Made by a program: the position numbers and the translations under genes. A stretch of DNA of 64,000 nt from Marinifilum caeruleilacunae (lineage in GTDB: Bacteria; Bacteroidota; Bacteroidia; Bacteroidales; Marinifilaceae), in NCBI RefSeq assembly GCF_013141825.1, contig NZ_RZNH01000027.1:1-64000 (forward strand), read 5' to 3'. Positions 1 to 7,219 of the stretch are shown one piece after another (positions within the stretch are counted from its first letter, which is position 1; each line of letters opens with the position of its first letter). Below the pieces are notes generated by a model. The model searched no databases. It had not been told where the DNA came from and was given only the letters and a program-made list of their open reading frames with translations.

Positions 1-108
1 GCTACAAGGGAAGCTACAAAGAAATGGACGATGCCAATCAGAAACTGGGGAGTGATCTTAAATCAGTTTTTAACTATATTTGAAGAAAGGGTCAGGCTCA
101 ACGCCTAA
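1..108 (+). CDS. IS256-family transposase, C-terminal end only
   Basis: The window opens inside an open frame that ends at a TAA at 106-108. The last 35 residues contain KKWTMPIRNWG followed by a hydrophobic stretch and FEERVRL, the typical C-terminus of IS256/mutator-type DDE transposases. The catalytic part lies upstream of the window, so it cannot be judged whether the gene is intact. A terminal-repeat-like sequence follows 13 bases later, as expected for the right end of such an element. The family call rests on recognising the C-terminal motif by eye. Confidence 0.75.
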   Translation, partial: ATREATKKWTMPIRNWGVILNQFLTIFEERVRLNA

Positions 109-121
109 CCCTCTAAAATTT

Positions 122-149
122 CATTTACACACTTTGTGGGACAGTGTCC
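122..149. repeat. Probable right terminal inverted repeat of the IS256-type element
   Basis: Just after the transposase stop lies CATTTACACACTTTGTGGGA followed by CAGTGTCC. Read outward-in on the other strand it begins GGACACTGTCCCACAAAG, the form IS256-family ends often take. The left end and the target duplication are outside the window or cannot be identified. Confidence 0.6.
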
Positions 150-176
150 TTAACTTTTAACAAGTTAAGCTTTTTT
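150..176 (+). terminator. Weak A/T stem-loop with T-run
   Basis: TTAACTT (150-156) pairs with AAGTTAA (162-168) around a short loop and is followed by six T at 171-176. The stem has only A/T pairs apart from one G-C, so it is at best a weak terminator just outside the IS end. Confidence 0.3.
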
Positions 177-179
177 CTA

Positions 180-192
180 GAGGTCTCTGGCG
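180..192. repeat. Left arm of 13-bp inverted repeat bracketing the integrase module
   Basis: GAGGTCTCTGGCG here is the exact reverse complement of 3365-3377. The two arms enclose higA, higB and the tyrosine recombinase. The match stops abruptly outside the 13 bases. It could be a recombination crossover site; orientation is inverted, unlike the direct repeats of ordinary attL/attR. Confidence 0.6.
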
Positions 193-235
193 TAGCTATT
201 TCCAGTATTGCCTTTTGTTCAAAGAATGTATAAAT

Positions 236-1351
236 CTATAAGACTTCATTCACAATGTTTGATTTTAATTTATAATTATCAAAATGTCTGCAAAGTCTAC
301 CTTTAACTATTGCTGGATTTACTTCTTGAGTGTGTGAGAATTTATTTATAATATAATCGTTAAAGTTATAAATAGACTCTTCTTCACTTATAAAATTTTC
401 CCATTTATTTGGAGGAATAAGATTATTTTCCGCAAATAAGTTTGCTTCTATTTCTTCTTCAGATTTCTTGTACTTTTCATCTTCAAGAGAAGGATCGATA
501 TCTATATATTCTGCTTGATTGTTATTTAATAAATGTTCATAAATATGACCTAGTTCATGAAATAAGGTGAAAGCAAAATAATCTAATCTTTTATATCTTA
601 GTGACATTCCAATTGCTGGTTTTCCTTCACTCCAAAATGATACACCATCTATTGGGGTTTTAGATCCTTTATTTTGAATAATTAATTTAATACCAAATTC
701 TGCAAGAGTCTTTTCAGTTCTTTTTAAGACTTGGTTATTTTGAAAAAGTATAATTCTAAGATTATTTAATAGTTCATTTCTTAAGTCATTATCAAACTTG
801 TCTACTATTACCTGTTTTGCATTATATTGTACAAGTTTAACCCAAGCTATAACATTCTTATTGTCAATAAATTTACTTTTGTGCTGTCTGAATCTAATGT
901 AATTTGGTTGTACAGATAGTTTTGCCAATCCTTCAAAACACTTGATGTTATATATAGATTTAATAATTGGAATATCTTCTACTGGATCACCTGTGATTAT
1001 TTTTTCCTTTTTAAGAAAAGAAGTTGCAATGTGTGATTTTATTAGATTCCAATTTTCTATTGCTTCAAGACGATTTTGGTTTTTGGCTTCGATCTTTGCT
1101 TTGTCAAGGGAATAGTTTTTTTGTAGCTCAAGCCAATATTCAGCATCAATGCCTAGCGATTTTTCTAATAGAATTGCAAGATCTGCATTAATATTTCTTT
1201 TCCCTTTAATAATTTCATTTAATTGACTTTTCTTAAAACCGATAATTTTAGCAAATTCAGCTTGAGAGATTTCGTTTGCTTCAAGTTCATCAAGTAAAAC
1301 TTCTCCTGGATGAGTTGCATATTTTGGTGTTAGTGAGCTTAATGGGTTCAT
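236..1351 (-). CDS. higA: HigA-type antitoxin with C-terminal ImmA/IrrE metallopeptidase domain
   Basis: The 371-residue protein has a HigA-type helix-turn-helix at about residues 14-70 (HPGEVLLDELE..., a Q-A-E-F-A-K recognition region). Its C-terminal domain carries an ImmA/IrrE zinc-peptidase motif, HELGH at 265-269, with a downstream EEEIEANLFA stretch supplying the likely third ligand. The usual HigA antitoxin is about 100 residues, so this is the longer XRE-ImmA form. It is the second gene of a minus-strand pair behind the RelE/HigB-like toxin, 88 bp downstream. The role as antitoxin and autorepressor is inferred from family and order; the peptidase may cleave a regulator. It lies inside the inverted-repeat-bracketed integrase module. 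Confidence 0.85.
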   Translation of the reverse strand: MNPLSSLTPKYATHPGEVLLDELEANEISQAEFAKIIGFKKSQLNEIIKGKRNINADLAILLEKSLGIDAEYWLELQKNYSLDKAKIEAKNQNRLEAIENWNLIKSHIATSFLKKEKIITGDPVEDIPIIKSIYNIKCFEGLAKLSVQPNYIRFRQHKSKFIDNKNVIAWVKLVQYNAKQVIVDKFDNDLRNELLNNLRIILFQNNQVLKRTEKTLAEFGIKLIIQNKGSKTPIDGVSFWSEGKPAIGMSLRYKRLDYFAFTLFHELGHIYEHLLNNNQAEYIDIDPSLEDEKYKKSEEEIEANLFAENNLIPPNKWENFISEEESIYNFNDYIINKFSHTQEVNPAIVKGRLCRHFDNYKLKSNIVNEVL

Positions 1352-1439
1352 ATCTGTCGTATAGATCTGTTTTATTTAATCTGATTTCTTAGGGCTATGT
1401 TACGATATCTGTTCTTGGAACAGTAATGAGAGATTGTTA

Positions 1440-1760
1440 TTATTCATAGTGCTTGCTTAAGTCTTCAATTTCAAGTAAATCAATGGTTAAGCTGTTAGGG
1501 TCAGTCGAACATTCTCTAAATAATATTCTGTATTGTTTGTTGACCCAAACGGCACTAATTCCATCTAGATTTCCAACTTTCTTTTCATAGTGCAAGCTTT
1601 TTAATTGATAAAGTTGTTCAATTTTTGTGATACCTCTTAACTTATCAATTGTTTTGATGTATTGCTTAACTAGTTGTGGGTTAGATTTGAACTCTTTATG
1701 TTTATTTGTTTTGCCTTGATATATATCTTCAAGGTATCTTTTACTGAAATATATATTCAT
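1440..1760 (-). CDS. higB: RelE/HigB-family mRNA interferase toxin
   Basis: This 106-residue protein has the compact RelE/ParE fold pattern: an N-terminal helical part, then L-x-S-L-H-Y-E, a K-V-G-N-L-D-G strand, and the conserved Y-R-I-L-F core strand (residues about 77-82). HigB toxins cleave ribosome-bound mRNA. The toxin gene precedes the antitoxin gene, the gene order diagnostic of hig-type modules. Upstream, 1835-1862 is a perfect 12-bp palindrome beside a TATGTTTG promoter-like box on the minus strand (1825-1832), suitable for autoregulation by HigA. Toxicity itself is inference. Confidence 0.85.
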   Translation of the reverse strand: MNIYFSKRYLEDIYQGKTNKHKEFKSNPQLVKQYIKTIDKLRGITKIEQLYQLKSLHYEKKVGNLDGISAVWVNKQYRILFRECSTDPNSLTIDLLEIEDLSKHYE

Positions 1761-1834
1761 TTTGGGGTTTGCAAAATAATGTGTGATTAGAACTTTAAAT
1801 CTTCATACTATTAGATTTATACTACAAACATACT

Positions 1835-1862
1835 AAAAAGTTCACAAAAATGTGAACTTTTT
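1835..1862 (-). promoter_or_regulatory. 12-bp perfect palindrome: candidate hig operator and/or integrase terminator
   Basis: AAAAAGTTCACA and TGTGAACTTTTT are separated by AAAA. On the minus strand the hairpin lies 22 bp past the integrase stop and ends in a T-run, so it can act as a terminator. It also abuts a minus-strand TATGTTTG box at 1825-1832 that fits the Bacteroidota -7 consensus, 65 bp before higB, so it may be the HigA operator. Both roles are possible at once. Confidence 0.6.
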
Positions 1863-1884
1863 ATAAATAAATCAGCATATCGTA

Positions 1885-3165
1885 TTAAATAGTTTCATAT
1901 TTAAAAAAAGGATGAGCCGCTAATCTGTCTGCATGCTGCTGTTTGGTTACTTTGATATACTTCATAAATGAACTTTCTGTTTTATGAGTACTGATAGCCA
2001 TTATATCTAGTTTATCCACACCAGCGAGGTATGCATTGGTGCAGAAACTACGCCTTGCGGTGTGAGTAACAATAAGATCATGTTTAGGAATCATTTTACT
2101 AACTTTCATTCCTCCTTTAGTTTTAGCTACTCTAATTTTCTCATTTATTTCAGCGAGCTTACCTATTTTCTTTATTTCATCGTTAATGTGCTGTTCTGGC
2201 ATGCTTTTAGGAGGTTTGCCGTCGTATCTTTGTAAAATAGAGGATACAATAGGGTGGAGAGGGATTATTACTTTTTGTCCTGTTTTTTGGGTTTCTACCT
2301 GAAACATAACATCTGATCCAACTCTCTTAATGATATTGTCAGGTGTTAATTGTTTAAAGTCGGAAACTCTAAGCCCTGTAAAAGCGCCAATTAGAAATAA
2401 ATCTCTAGCTCTTTCTTGTTTCGGATTTTCAGTTAAATCCAATTTAAACATACTGATAAGCTCTTCCATGTTTAAATAAATGTTGTCTACATCTTCCTTT
2501 AGAACAATGAAATATTTACCTCGGAAAGCCATATTGTTAGTTAGGCCTAATTCAACGGCTTCACCCATGAATTTTTTTAGATTTTTAATGTGTTTTCCTG
2601 TATTATTCAAAGTGTAGTTTTTGGAGTTGCACCAATTCACAAAATCATTGTAAAACTCCTGTGTTATTGTTTCAAAGGATAGAGTGTAATTAACACTTTC
2701 GAATTTCTTTAAAGCTTCTTTCGTGCCTTTTAAACTTCGAATTGTACCGCTAGTAATTAGTGTTCCGGTTGTCGGATTTACTCGTGTAGATTCTTTTTCT
2801 ATTAAGTTATCGATAAAACTGAAAAAGCTTTTTTCTTCCTCGCTAATAGGGTTGAAGTAATCATCTAAAAACTGTTTTATTGAACCTTTTGAAAGAGGTG
2901 TAGACTTTACAATGCAATTATCTATAAAGCTTGTAACTTTGTTTTCGAGATCATTGAGTAGGCTGTTAATGCTTTGTTTGTTTTTAGCCGCTGCGACATT
3001 TCGAACTCTTTGTCTTGCTTTGTCCCAATGAATAGGAACAACTTTTACTTTTAGAGGGTAAACCAACTTTGCTCCCTTAAGTCGGTAAACTAAATGTATT
3101 GGGGTTTCATTTTCTTGCTTTGGAGAGCGTAACGTGAAGCGAACATTTGACATATCAAGGTGCAT
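1885..3165 (-). CDS. Tyrosine recombinase/integrase (phage-integrase SAM-like, Bacteroidota type)
   Basis: The 426-residue protein has an N-terminal arm-binding part beginning with the strand pattern typical of Bacteroidota integrases, a SAM-like core-binding domain (about 105-210) and a C-terminal catalytic domain. All catalytic residues are visible: R266 in FTGLRVSD, H368 and R371 in HTARR, H394 in STHK and nucleophile Y403 in FMKYIK. Such enzymes move integrative or mobilizable elements, or flip invertible segments. The next genes downstream are the hig pair. A 13-bp inverted repeat lies at 180-192 and 3365-3377 on either side. Nothing else that looks like element cargo is adjacent, so the element is minimal, degenerate or an invertible module. 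The start at 3165 is an ATG with a second in-frame ATG four codons later. Confidence 0.93.
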   Translation of the reverse strand: MHLDMSNVRFTLRSPKQENETPIHLVYRLKGAKLVYPLKVKVVPIHWDKARQRVRNVAAAKNKQSINSLLNDLENKVTSFIDNCIVKSTPLSKGSIKQFLDDYFNPISEEEKSFFSFIDNLIEKESTRVNPTTGTLITSGTIRSLKGTKEALKKFESVNYTLSFETITQEFYNDFVNWCNSKNYTLNNTGKHIKNLKKFMGEAVELGLTNNMAFRGKYFIVLKEDVDNIYLNMEELISMFKLDLTENPKQERARDLFLIGAFTGLRVSDFKQLTPDNIIKRVGSDVMFQVETQKTGQKVIIPLHPIVSSILQRYDGKPPKSMPEQHINDEIKKIGKLAEINEKIRVAKTKGGMKVSKMIPKHDLIVTHTARRSFCTNAYLAGVDKLDIMAISTHKTESSFMKYIKVTKQQHADRLAAHPFFKYETI

Positions 3166-3364
3166 TTAATTCTACTTACCAAAGGTAGGTTAAAATTTGA
3201 ATGTTGCCGCTTTTGTTGCCGTATTTTCTTAACCTTATTTAAATTGACCTAATCTAGTCTTAATTCTAAATCGATCTATAGTGTCCGTAAATATTAAAGG
3301 TGTGGGGTGATTTACTTAAAATATTGATATTTATATAATGGGTGTATTTAGGTTTGTTTGTGTC

Positions 3365-3377
3365 CGCCAGAGACCTC
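3365..3377. repeat. Right arm of 13-bp inverted repeat bracketing the integrase module
   Basis: CGCCAGAGACCTC is the exact reverse complement of 180-192. It lies 200 bp upstream of the integrase start and directly before a strong plus-strand terminator that has no plus-strand gene to serve, suggesting that insertion or rearrangement displaced a former upstream transcript. Confidence 0.6.
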
Positions 3378-3382
3378 AATTC

Positions 3383-3416
3383 AAAACCTCATTTGCTGAT
3401 GCAGATGGGGTTTTTT
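3383..3416 (+). terminator. Strong rho-independent terminator without a recognisable upstream gene
   Basis: AAAACCTCAT-TTGC pairs with GCAG-ATGGGGTTTT around TGAT (with G-U pairs), followed by six T on the plus strand. On the minus strand it could also help end the ABC operon that stops at 3503, though that side has a shorter T-run. The plus-strand region upstream is non-coding. Confidence 0.65.
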
Positions 3417-3430
3417 GTTATCTCCTTGTT

Positions 3431-3463
3431 GCGGCCTTGTAGCTCTTGCCCTGTGCATACATA
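3431..3463. repeat. Degenerate copy of a GC-rich hairpin repeat ending CCCTGTGCATACA
   Basis: The sequence from 3431, ending GCCCTGTGCATACATAAA, matches the 3' part of the better preserved element at 16247-16280. The hairpin stem is decayed here. It looks like a dispersed REP-like palindrome. The rest of 3166-3502 shows no gene. Confidence 0.4.
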
Positions 3464-3502
3464 AATGATCAATTGCAATCTACTAAATGGGGTTATTGAG
3501 GC

Positions 3503-4207
3503 TTATCCATTGTTCTCGCCAGGCTTTCCTCCCTTTGATAAGAATGCATTTTGTACTTTAGCCTGAATCATCTTTCGAACCTCAGTTTGCAATTTGGAAT
3601 AGTTCTCTTTCGAATAGATTTGGTCGATTTTACCCTTGCTTAAGTAGCCAATTTCATCGCATATTCTTGTTAAAGTCTCAATGATATGAGAAGAGATGAT
3701 GACTATTTTTCCCTGTTTACGCATCTCTATGATTAAACTGTAAAAGCACTCGACACTTTCAATATCAATTCCATTAAAGGGCTCATCTAAGATTACGATA
3801 TCCTTGTTCAGCTCAAAAACAGCCCAAAAAGCAAGTTTCTTTTTCATTCCTGTCGAATAATTATCAATTAACTCGTCGAGAGGGAGTTCAAATATTTGGT
3901 TGAGTTTGATATCAAAGGTTCCCTTTGTTACCAGCCTGATATATTCAATACCCTTCATGTAAGGGTAGAAGTAGTTTTGAGTTTCCAGGAAAGAAATGTT
4001 GGTATGTTTTGTACAATCACCATTCAATTTTATTTGTCCCTTTTCTAAAGCTATCCATCCATAAATGGCCTTAAACAAGGTGGTTTTCCCGGCACCATTC
4101 ATGCCTAAAATGCCAAATATGCTGCCTTTAGGAATACTAAGGTTCACACCATTCAATATGGGTTTATCTTTTTTATAGGAAACTCTTACATCTGTTAATT
4201 CAAGCAT
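3503..4207 (-). CDS. ABC transporter ATP-binding protein
   Basis: This 234-residue single nucleotide-binding domain has Walker A GMNGAGKTT (35-43), a signature YSTGMKK (about 117-123, in place of LSGGQ), Walker B IVILDEP (137-143) and the H-loop SSH near 172. It closely resembles ATPases of ABC-2 type exporters. Its ATG overlaps the stop of the upstream permease gene by 8 bases (ATGCTTGA), so the two are translationally coupled and form one transporter. The substrate is unknown. The operon lies behind a triple LytTR-like operator at 5198-5249, which suggests regulated export or self-immunity, as in peptide-bacteriocin systems (inference). Confidence 0.92.
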   Translation of the reverse strand: MLELTDVRVSYKKDKPILNGVNLSIPKGSIFGILGMNGAGKTTLFKAIYGWIALEKGQIKLNGDCTKHTNISFLETQNYFYPYMKGIEYIRLVTKGTFDIKLNQIFELPLDELIDNYSTGMKKKLAFWAVFELNKDIVILDEPFNGIDIESVECFYSLIIEMRKQGKIVIISSHIIETLTRICDEIGYLSKGKIDQIYSKENYSKLQTEVRKMIQAKVQNAFLSKGGKPGENNG

Positions 4208-5120
4208 GCTGTATTCTGTTTTTTGCTTTTTGATAGGTATATATCAAATAGGGAATTGAAATGGGTAAAATCGGGCAAAGGATCATAAATATTGCGGTTG
4301 GAACATGATTTGGAGAATCTTTGTACTGTGACCAGATACTATATTTATACACAATACAGTAGATCTGATAGAGAATGAAATACAAGAAAACTCCTAAAAT
4401 CACATGCCAATAGGAAGGATTGAAGAACAAAAACACTGCAATATGAGGCGTTAGAATTATGGCCAGGAAAGAAGTATTATCCCTTATTTTTGAAAGCAAT
4501 TGTTTTGCATTATTAGGACGTAATTCTTTGCCTTCTGAGGATTTGAATGTTGCTGATAGAATTGTGACAAACAAAAACACAAAAAAGAAATAAGCATACT
4601 CATGTACAGCAGAAAATGCTCCTAATGCCCACAATATAAATAATTTGTAATTGTAAAGCCGTATCGACTTTTTCCATTCAAAAAGGCTGTCGGGTATAAA
4701 GGGAATATGCCAATTTTTAGGTTTGAATGAACTTGTTACACGATACTTTACAAATACAAAGCATAAAAGGACGATCATCATATGTCCCGTTAAAGCAATT
4801 TGCCAGTAGGCATTCAGAAGAAATAAAAGAGATAAAGGAAAAGCCAATAAGCTGTACTCCAATAGGTATACCTTCAAGCTTGATACTTCTAATTTTTGTA
4901 AGAATAGCTTGTCCTTTCTTTGAGCATGACATAGTAGGATCACAAATGCATAAAGCAAAGCAAGGTAAGGACTATGCGCATTTTTGATTTTATCAACTAC
5001 TACAAGAATGAATGCGAATGCCAGCGGGCTTAGAATCAATAGTTTTATCCAGCCTATGGTCTTTAGAATGCGATAGAATTGTTTTATTCTGAATGCAATA
5101 ATTTCCGTTTCTGTATTCAT
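4200..5120 (-). CDS. ABC-2-like integral membrane permease, partner of the adjacent ATPase
   Basis: The 306-residue protein has about eight hydrophobic segments, beginning at residues 25-45 (IKLLILSPLAFAFILVVV) and continuing to the C-terminus, with short basic loops. There is no recognisable catalytic motif. It resembles the poorly conserved permease halves of bacteriocin- or antibiotic-type ABC exporters. It is the promoter-proximal gene of a two-gene operon and its stop overlaps the ATPase start. The nearest LytTR-like repeat ends 78 bp upstream of the ATG, with a TAATTTCC box in between. The substrate cannot be told from sequence. Confidence 0.8.
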   Translation of the reverse strand: MNTETEIIAFRIKQFYRILKTIGWIKLLILSPLAFAFILVVVDKIKNAHSPYLALLYAFVILLCHAQRKDKLFLQKLEVSSLKVYLLEYSLLAFPLSLLFLLNAYWQIALTGHMMIVLLCFVFVKYRVTSSFKPKNWHIPFIPDSLFEWKKSIRLYNYKLFILWALGAFSAVHEYAYFFFVFLFVTILSATFKSSEGKELRPNNAKQLLSKIRDNTSFLAIILTPHIAVFLFFNPSYWHVILGVFLYFILYQIYCIVYKYSIWSQYKDSPNHVPTAIFMILCPILPISIPYLIYTYQKAKNRIQHA

Positions 5121-5154
5121 TCTATCGTTTAATTTTGTTAGGAGGAATGTTAAG

Positions 5155-5345
5155 ACTATGAGGAAATTAGGGAATTCAATTGCCTGTTAAAAGCGATATC
5201 GACAAACAATAGCTGAGCATCGACAAACGCATGTGCTCAATCGACTTATCAGTTATTTATCTGCTTAATTTGGTGGGTGTTGTGTACTTTTTACTGCAAA
5301 TGCTAACAAAAAGCCACTTGCAAAATATAGCAGGTGGCTTGGGAT
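5155..5345. repeat. Dispersed ~190-bp repeat, copy A
   Basis: This stretch is nearly identical to 8312-8505, and its first ~95 bp to 18338-18434. It starts ATGAGGAAATTAG, contains the three 21-bp-spaced operator repeats, a TTTGGTGGGTGTTGTG segment, and ends in a hairpin AAGCCACTTGC...GCAGGTGGCTT (5311-5340). Copies A, B and C all lie upstream of minus-strand genes for membrane or lipid-anchored proteins, so the repeat probably is a duplicated promoter region. Confidence 0.8.
5198..5249 (-). promoter_or_regulatory. LytTR-like triple direct-repeat operator, site A (ABC exporter)
   Basis: ATCGACAAAC at 5198-5207 and 5219-5228 and ATCGACTTAT at 5240-5249 recur with an exact 21-bp period (two helical turns). 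In the sense of the downstream permease gene the order reads ATAAGTCGAT, GTTTGTCGAT, GTTTGTCGAT. LytTR response regulators bind pairs of ~9-bp direct repeats with this spacing. A TAATTTCC box lies at 5162-5169, about 28 bp downstream of the proximal repeat, as expected for activation. Assignment to the LytTR class is inference from spacing. Confidence 0.65.
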
Positions 5346-5412
5346 TCGAGTATTTTCGTTGAAAATAGATAGGCGCGGGACACTCGCACCAGCGGAGTGT
5401 ATAAGTTCGCGC
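5311..5412. repeat. Composite two-hairpin repeat, copy 1
   Basis: Hairpin 1 (5311-5340) is followed after about 30 bp by a two-tier hairpin: GCGCG (5373-5377) with CGCGC (5408-5412), and inside it CACTC (5381-5385) with GAGTG (5395-5399). The same arrangement recurs at 8473-8571 with compensatory base changes and in decayed form at 16323-16427. From 5413 to 5686 I see no gene or other structure. Confidence 0.6.
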
Positions 5413-5686
5413 TATCTGGGGAAATTTGTAAACTTCCTGATATAAATTTTTGATTCTAAAAATGAATTTTCTACAGGGGGTATTAAAATTGGGTTTAATG
5501 AGGGAGTAGTTTTAAACCTAGAGAGGCATTCTAGAAATATTTGTTAAGTACCTATGTATTTCCTTAGCAATATGCCCACAGTCTTTATAATCGTTATTTA
5601 AAGAGTATTATGAAGACGATGCAGTTGTTAAAGGTTTGAATTGTTCAATGTATTGAGTAAACACTTAAAAAACGTAAATGATAAAA

Positions 5687-5711
5687 AAAACCTCTCAATA
5701 TGAGAGGTTTT
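5687..5711 (-). terminator. Rho-independent terminator after the first lipoprotein cassette
   Basis: AAAACCTCTCA (5687-5697) pairs perfectly with TGAGAGGTTTT (5701-5711) around ATA. It lies 7 bp beyond the stop of the small membrane protein gene on the minus strand, with T-rich sequence following on that strand. Confidence 0.85.
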
Positions 5712-5718
5712 ATTAGTG

Positions 5719-5943
5719 CTAATCTAAATAAAGATTTTTCAAGTATTTGATTCCGTAAAATGGAATAAAAATTTTAAAATAATCCGCAATACTCATTTTT
5801 AGATGAATCATTCTAATTGTCAAAACAATAAGTAGATAAGGTACGATAAAATATAACATATTTGACACAGGAATAATATCAGCAAATACGTTGATAAAAA
5901 TAAATGGTAAAACGGTTAAAATTATAAAAACTACTTTATTCAT
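5719..5943 (-). CDS. Small two-helix membrane protein, putative partner/immunity protein
   Basis: The 74-residue protein consists of two hydrophobic helices (about 4-22 and 26-44) and a short basic-aromatic tail. No family is recognised. It starts 17 bp after the stop of the lipoprotein gene 5961-6653 and ends in a clear terminator, so the two form a bicistronic unit. The same arrangement, exported protein then tiny two-helix protein, occurs at 7220-8047/7040-7213 and 8804-9379/9406-9570. Small two-helix proteins often act as immunity proteins for membrane-active peptides; that is only an inference here. Confidence 0.7.
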   Translation of the reverse strand: MNKVVFIILTVLPFIFINVFADIIPVSNMLYFIVPYLLIVLTIRMIHLKMSIADYFKIFIPFYGIKYLKNLYLD

Positions 5944-5960
5944 AATGATTTATTTTTTAG

Positions 5961-6653
5961 TTATAAGGAAGCTTTTATGGCGCAGCCAATTGAGGTTCCA
6001 ACAGCACAAGATGGGCCGAATGCAACACACACCATGGCTTCAATACTTCCGTAAACAGTTCCACTAGACATGCGATCCATAGCAACACCAACGCAATCGC
6101 CCCATCCGCTCCAAAATCCTTTAGTTTGGCTTTGATTGCTTAATTCTTCATAAGTTGTAAAAGATATAACATCTTCTCCTTTTACATGCAATTTAAATAA
6201 AAGTTTTGAATTGCTGTAAATTGATGTGATTACTTCTGTATCGGTAATGAAATCTTGAGTAATCAATAAACTTTCTTCAGAAACTTCATCTTCTTTTACA
6301 TAGTGAACTAAAGTGTATTTAAGATCGGAGTTTCCAGATCCCTCAGTTAATAATGCCTTTGCATCGGTATTTGAATATTCGCAAACCAAGGTATTCTCAA
6401 AGTCAAAATATACTATATCTTCAATAGATTTTGTGCTGACTTCATCTTCCAAATATAGAAGTTGTATTTCTGATGCAGCTTTTTGTTTTAAACTTCCTAA
6501 GATGCTCTCATTGCTTAGTTTAAATGTGTTAGTTGGTTGAAATTTAGTTGTTGTGTCAACTTTCTCTTCAATGATATTGTCGTTGCTGTCACAAGACAAT
6601 AAACTACAACCTAAGAATGTTCCACCTAAAAGGAATAGAAAAATTTTCTTCAT
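5961..6653 (-). CDS. Lipoprotein with Cys/Gly-rich hydrophobic C-terminus, bacteriocin-like architecture
   Basis: The 230-residue protein begins with a lipoprotein signal ending LLSC (cysteine about residue 21). Its middle is polar and acidic. From about residue 181 (KGFWSGWGDCVGVAMDRMSS) the C-terminus changes to a Gly/Cys/Ala-rich hydrophobic tail with four cysteines and no charges until the last lysine. That split resembles a precursor carrying a membrane-active C-terminal peptide, but no known bacteriocin family is recognised. It is followed at 17 bp by a two-helix membrane protein gene. The upstream 325 bp (6654-6978) are AT-rich and contain no LytTR-like triplet that I can see. Confidence 0.75.
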   Translation of the reverse strand: MKKIFLFLLGGTFLGCSLLSCDSNDNIIEEKVDTTTKFQPTNTFKLSNESILGSLKQKAASEIQLLYLEDEVSTKSIEDIVYFDFENTLVCEYSNTDAKALLTEGSGNSDLKYTLVHYVKEDEVSEESLLITQDFITDTEVITSIYSNSKLLFKLHVKGEDVISFTTYEELSNQSQTKGFWSGWGDCVGVAMDRMSSGTVYGSIEAMVCVAFGPSCAVGTSIGCAIKASL

Positions 6654-6978
6654 AATAAATTTGTTTAGTTAATTAATATCACCCCTTAATTCTACCTTTA
6701 AGAGAAAGGTAACCCTGCCTTTTAAATATTATTATGTGTTGTAGAATATGGTTTAAATTGCTGTTTTGTCTAAACATATTATAATAATATGCTTATCAAT
6801 AAGTTGACAGTGTGCGTTTTTTTTAATGGAAGTTTCTTTTTGACTGTTTAAATTCGTATTGTTCCGAATAACTTCTATAATTTTGTTGGTACAAATCGAG
6901 CTATTTATGCTAACTCTATTTGTTCCATAACAAGCCAATTTCACACTCCCTACCCAAAAACCACCCCATAACGAACGC

Positions 6979-7003
6979 AAAAATGCCGCCTAAGCAGGCA
7001 GCG
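6979..7003 (-). terminator. Terminator of the second lipoprotein cassette
   Basis: TGCCGCCT pairs with AGGCAGCG around AAGC (6984-7002, one mismatch), and on the minus strand it is followed by five T (rc of 6979-6983). It lies 37 bp past the stop of the 57-residue gene. The 6654-6978 stretch holds no convincing gene. Confidence 0.7.
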
Positions 7004-7039
7004 TTTAAATTATGCTTATCGCAAAAAGTTGGGGATTTG

Positions 7040-7213
7040 TTATTTCTTGTTGTTGATAAAGGGAATTTTTGGTAAAAAAAACATTATAGCTGTGATTATT
7101 ACAGAAATGATAATTGATTTGTATAATTCTTCTGAACTGGCCCACTGAAATAAGCTTGTTAATAAAACAATCGATATTAGTGGAAGAATATAATAAAATA
7201 CAATTTTTCTCAT
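7040..7213 (-). CDS. 57-residue two-helix membrane protein, putative partner/immunity protein
   Basis: Reading the minus strand from the ATG at 7213 gives MRKIVFYYILPLISIVLLTS, a short loop containing SSEEL, a second hydrophobic helix (IIISVIITAIMFFLP) and a basic end FINNKK. The start lies 6 bp after the stop of the 275-residue lipoprotein gene, so the genes are probably co-translated. It is too short for most gene callers. It matches the size, topology and position of the proteins at 5719-5943 and 9406-9570 but shares no obvious sequence with them, a pattern typical of immunity proteins. Function is inference. Confidence 0.75.
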   Translation of the reverse strand: MRKIVFYYILPLISIVLLTSLFQWASSEELYKSIIISVIITAIMFFLPKIPFINNKK

Positions 7214-7219
7214 AACTAT

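Noticed and set aside
3278-3420. tRNA or tmRNA 3' end at the integrase attachment region
   Set aside because: I looked for a T-arm (GGTTCGAATCC-type) and acceptor stem before the terminator and found none, so no RNA gene is called.
5198-5249. The three direct repeats considered as a small CRISPR array
   Set aside because: Repeats are only 10 bp with 11-bp spacers, spacers are similar between copies, and there are no cas genes.
5311-5340. Hairpin read as an ordinary terminator
   Set aside because: No plus-strand gene ends before it and the minus-strand operon already has a terminator at 5687-5711. Its recurrence with a second hairpin fits a repeat element better.
6753-6980. 75-codon minus-strand frame upstream of the first lipoprotein gene
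   Set aside because: Composition is random-like, no signal or membrane pattern, and it begins on top of a terminator hairpin. It is more likely leader sequence.
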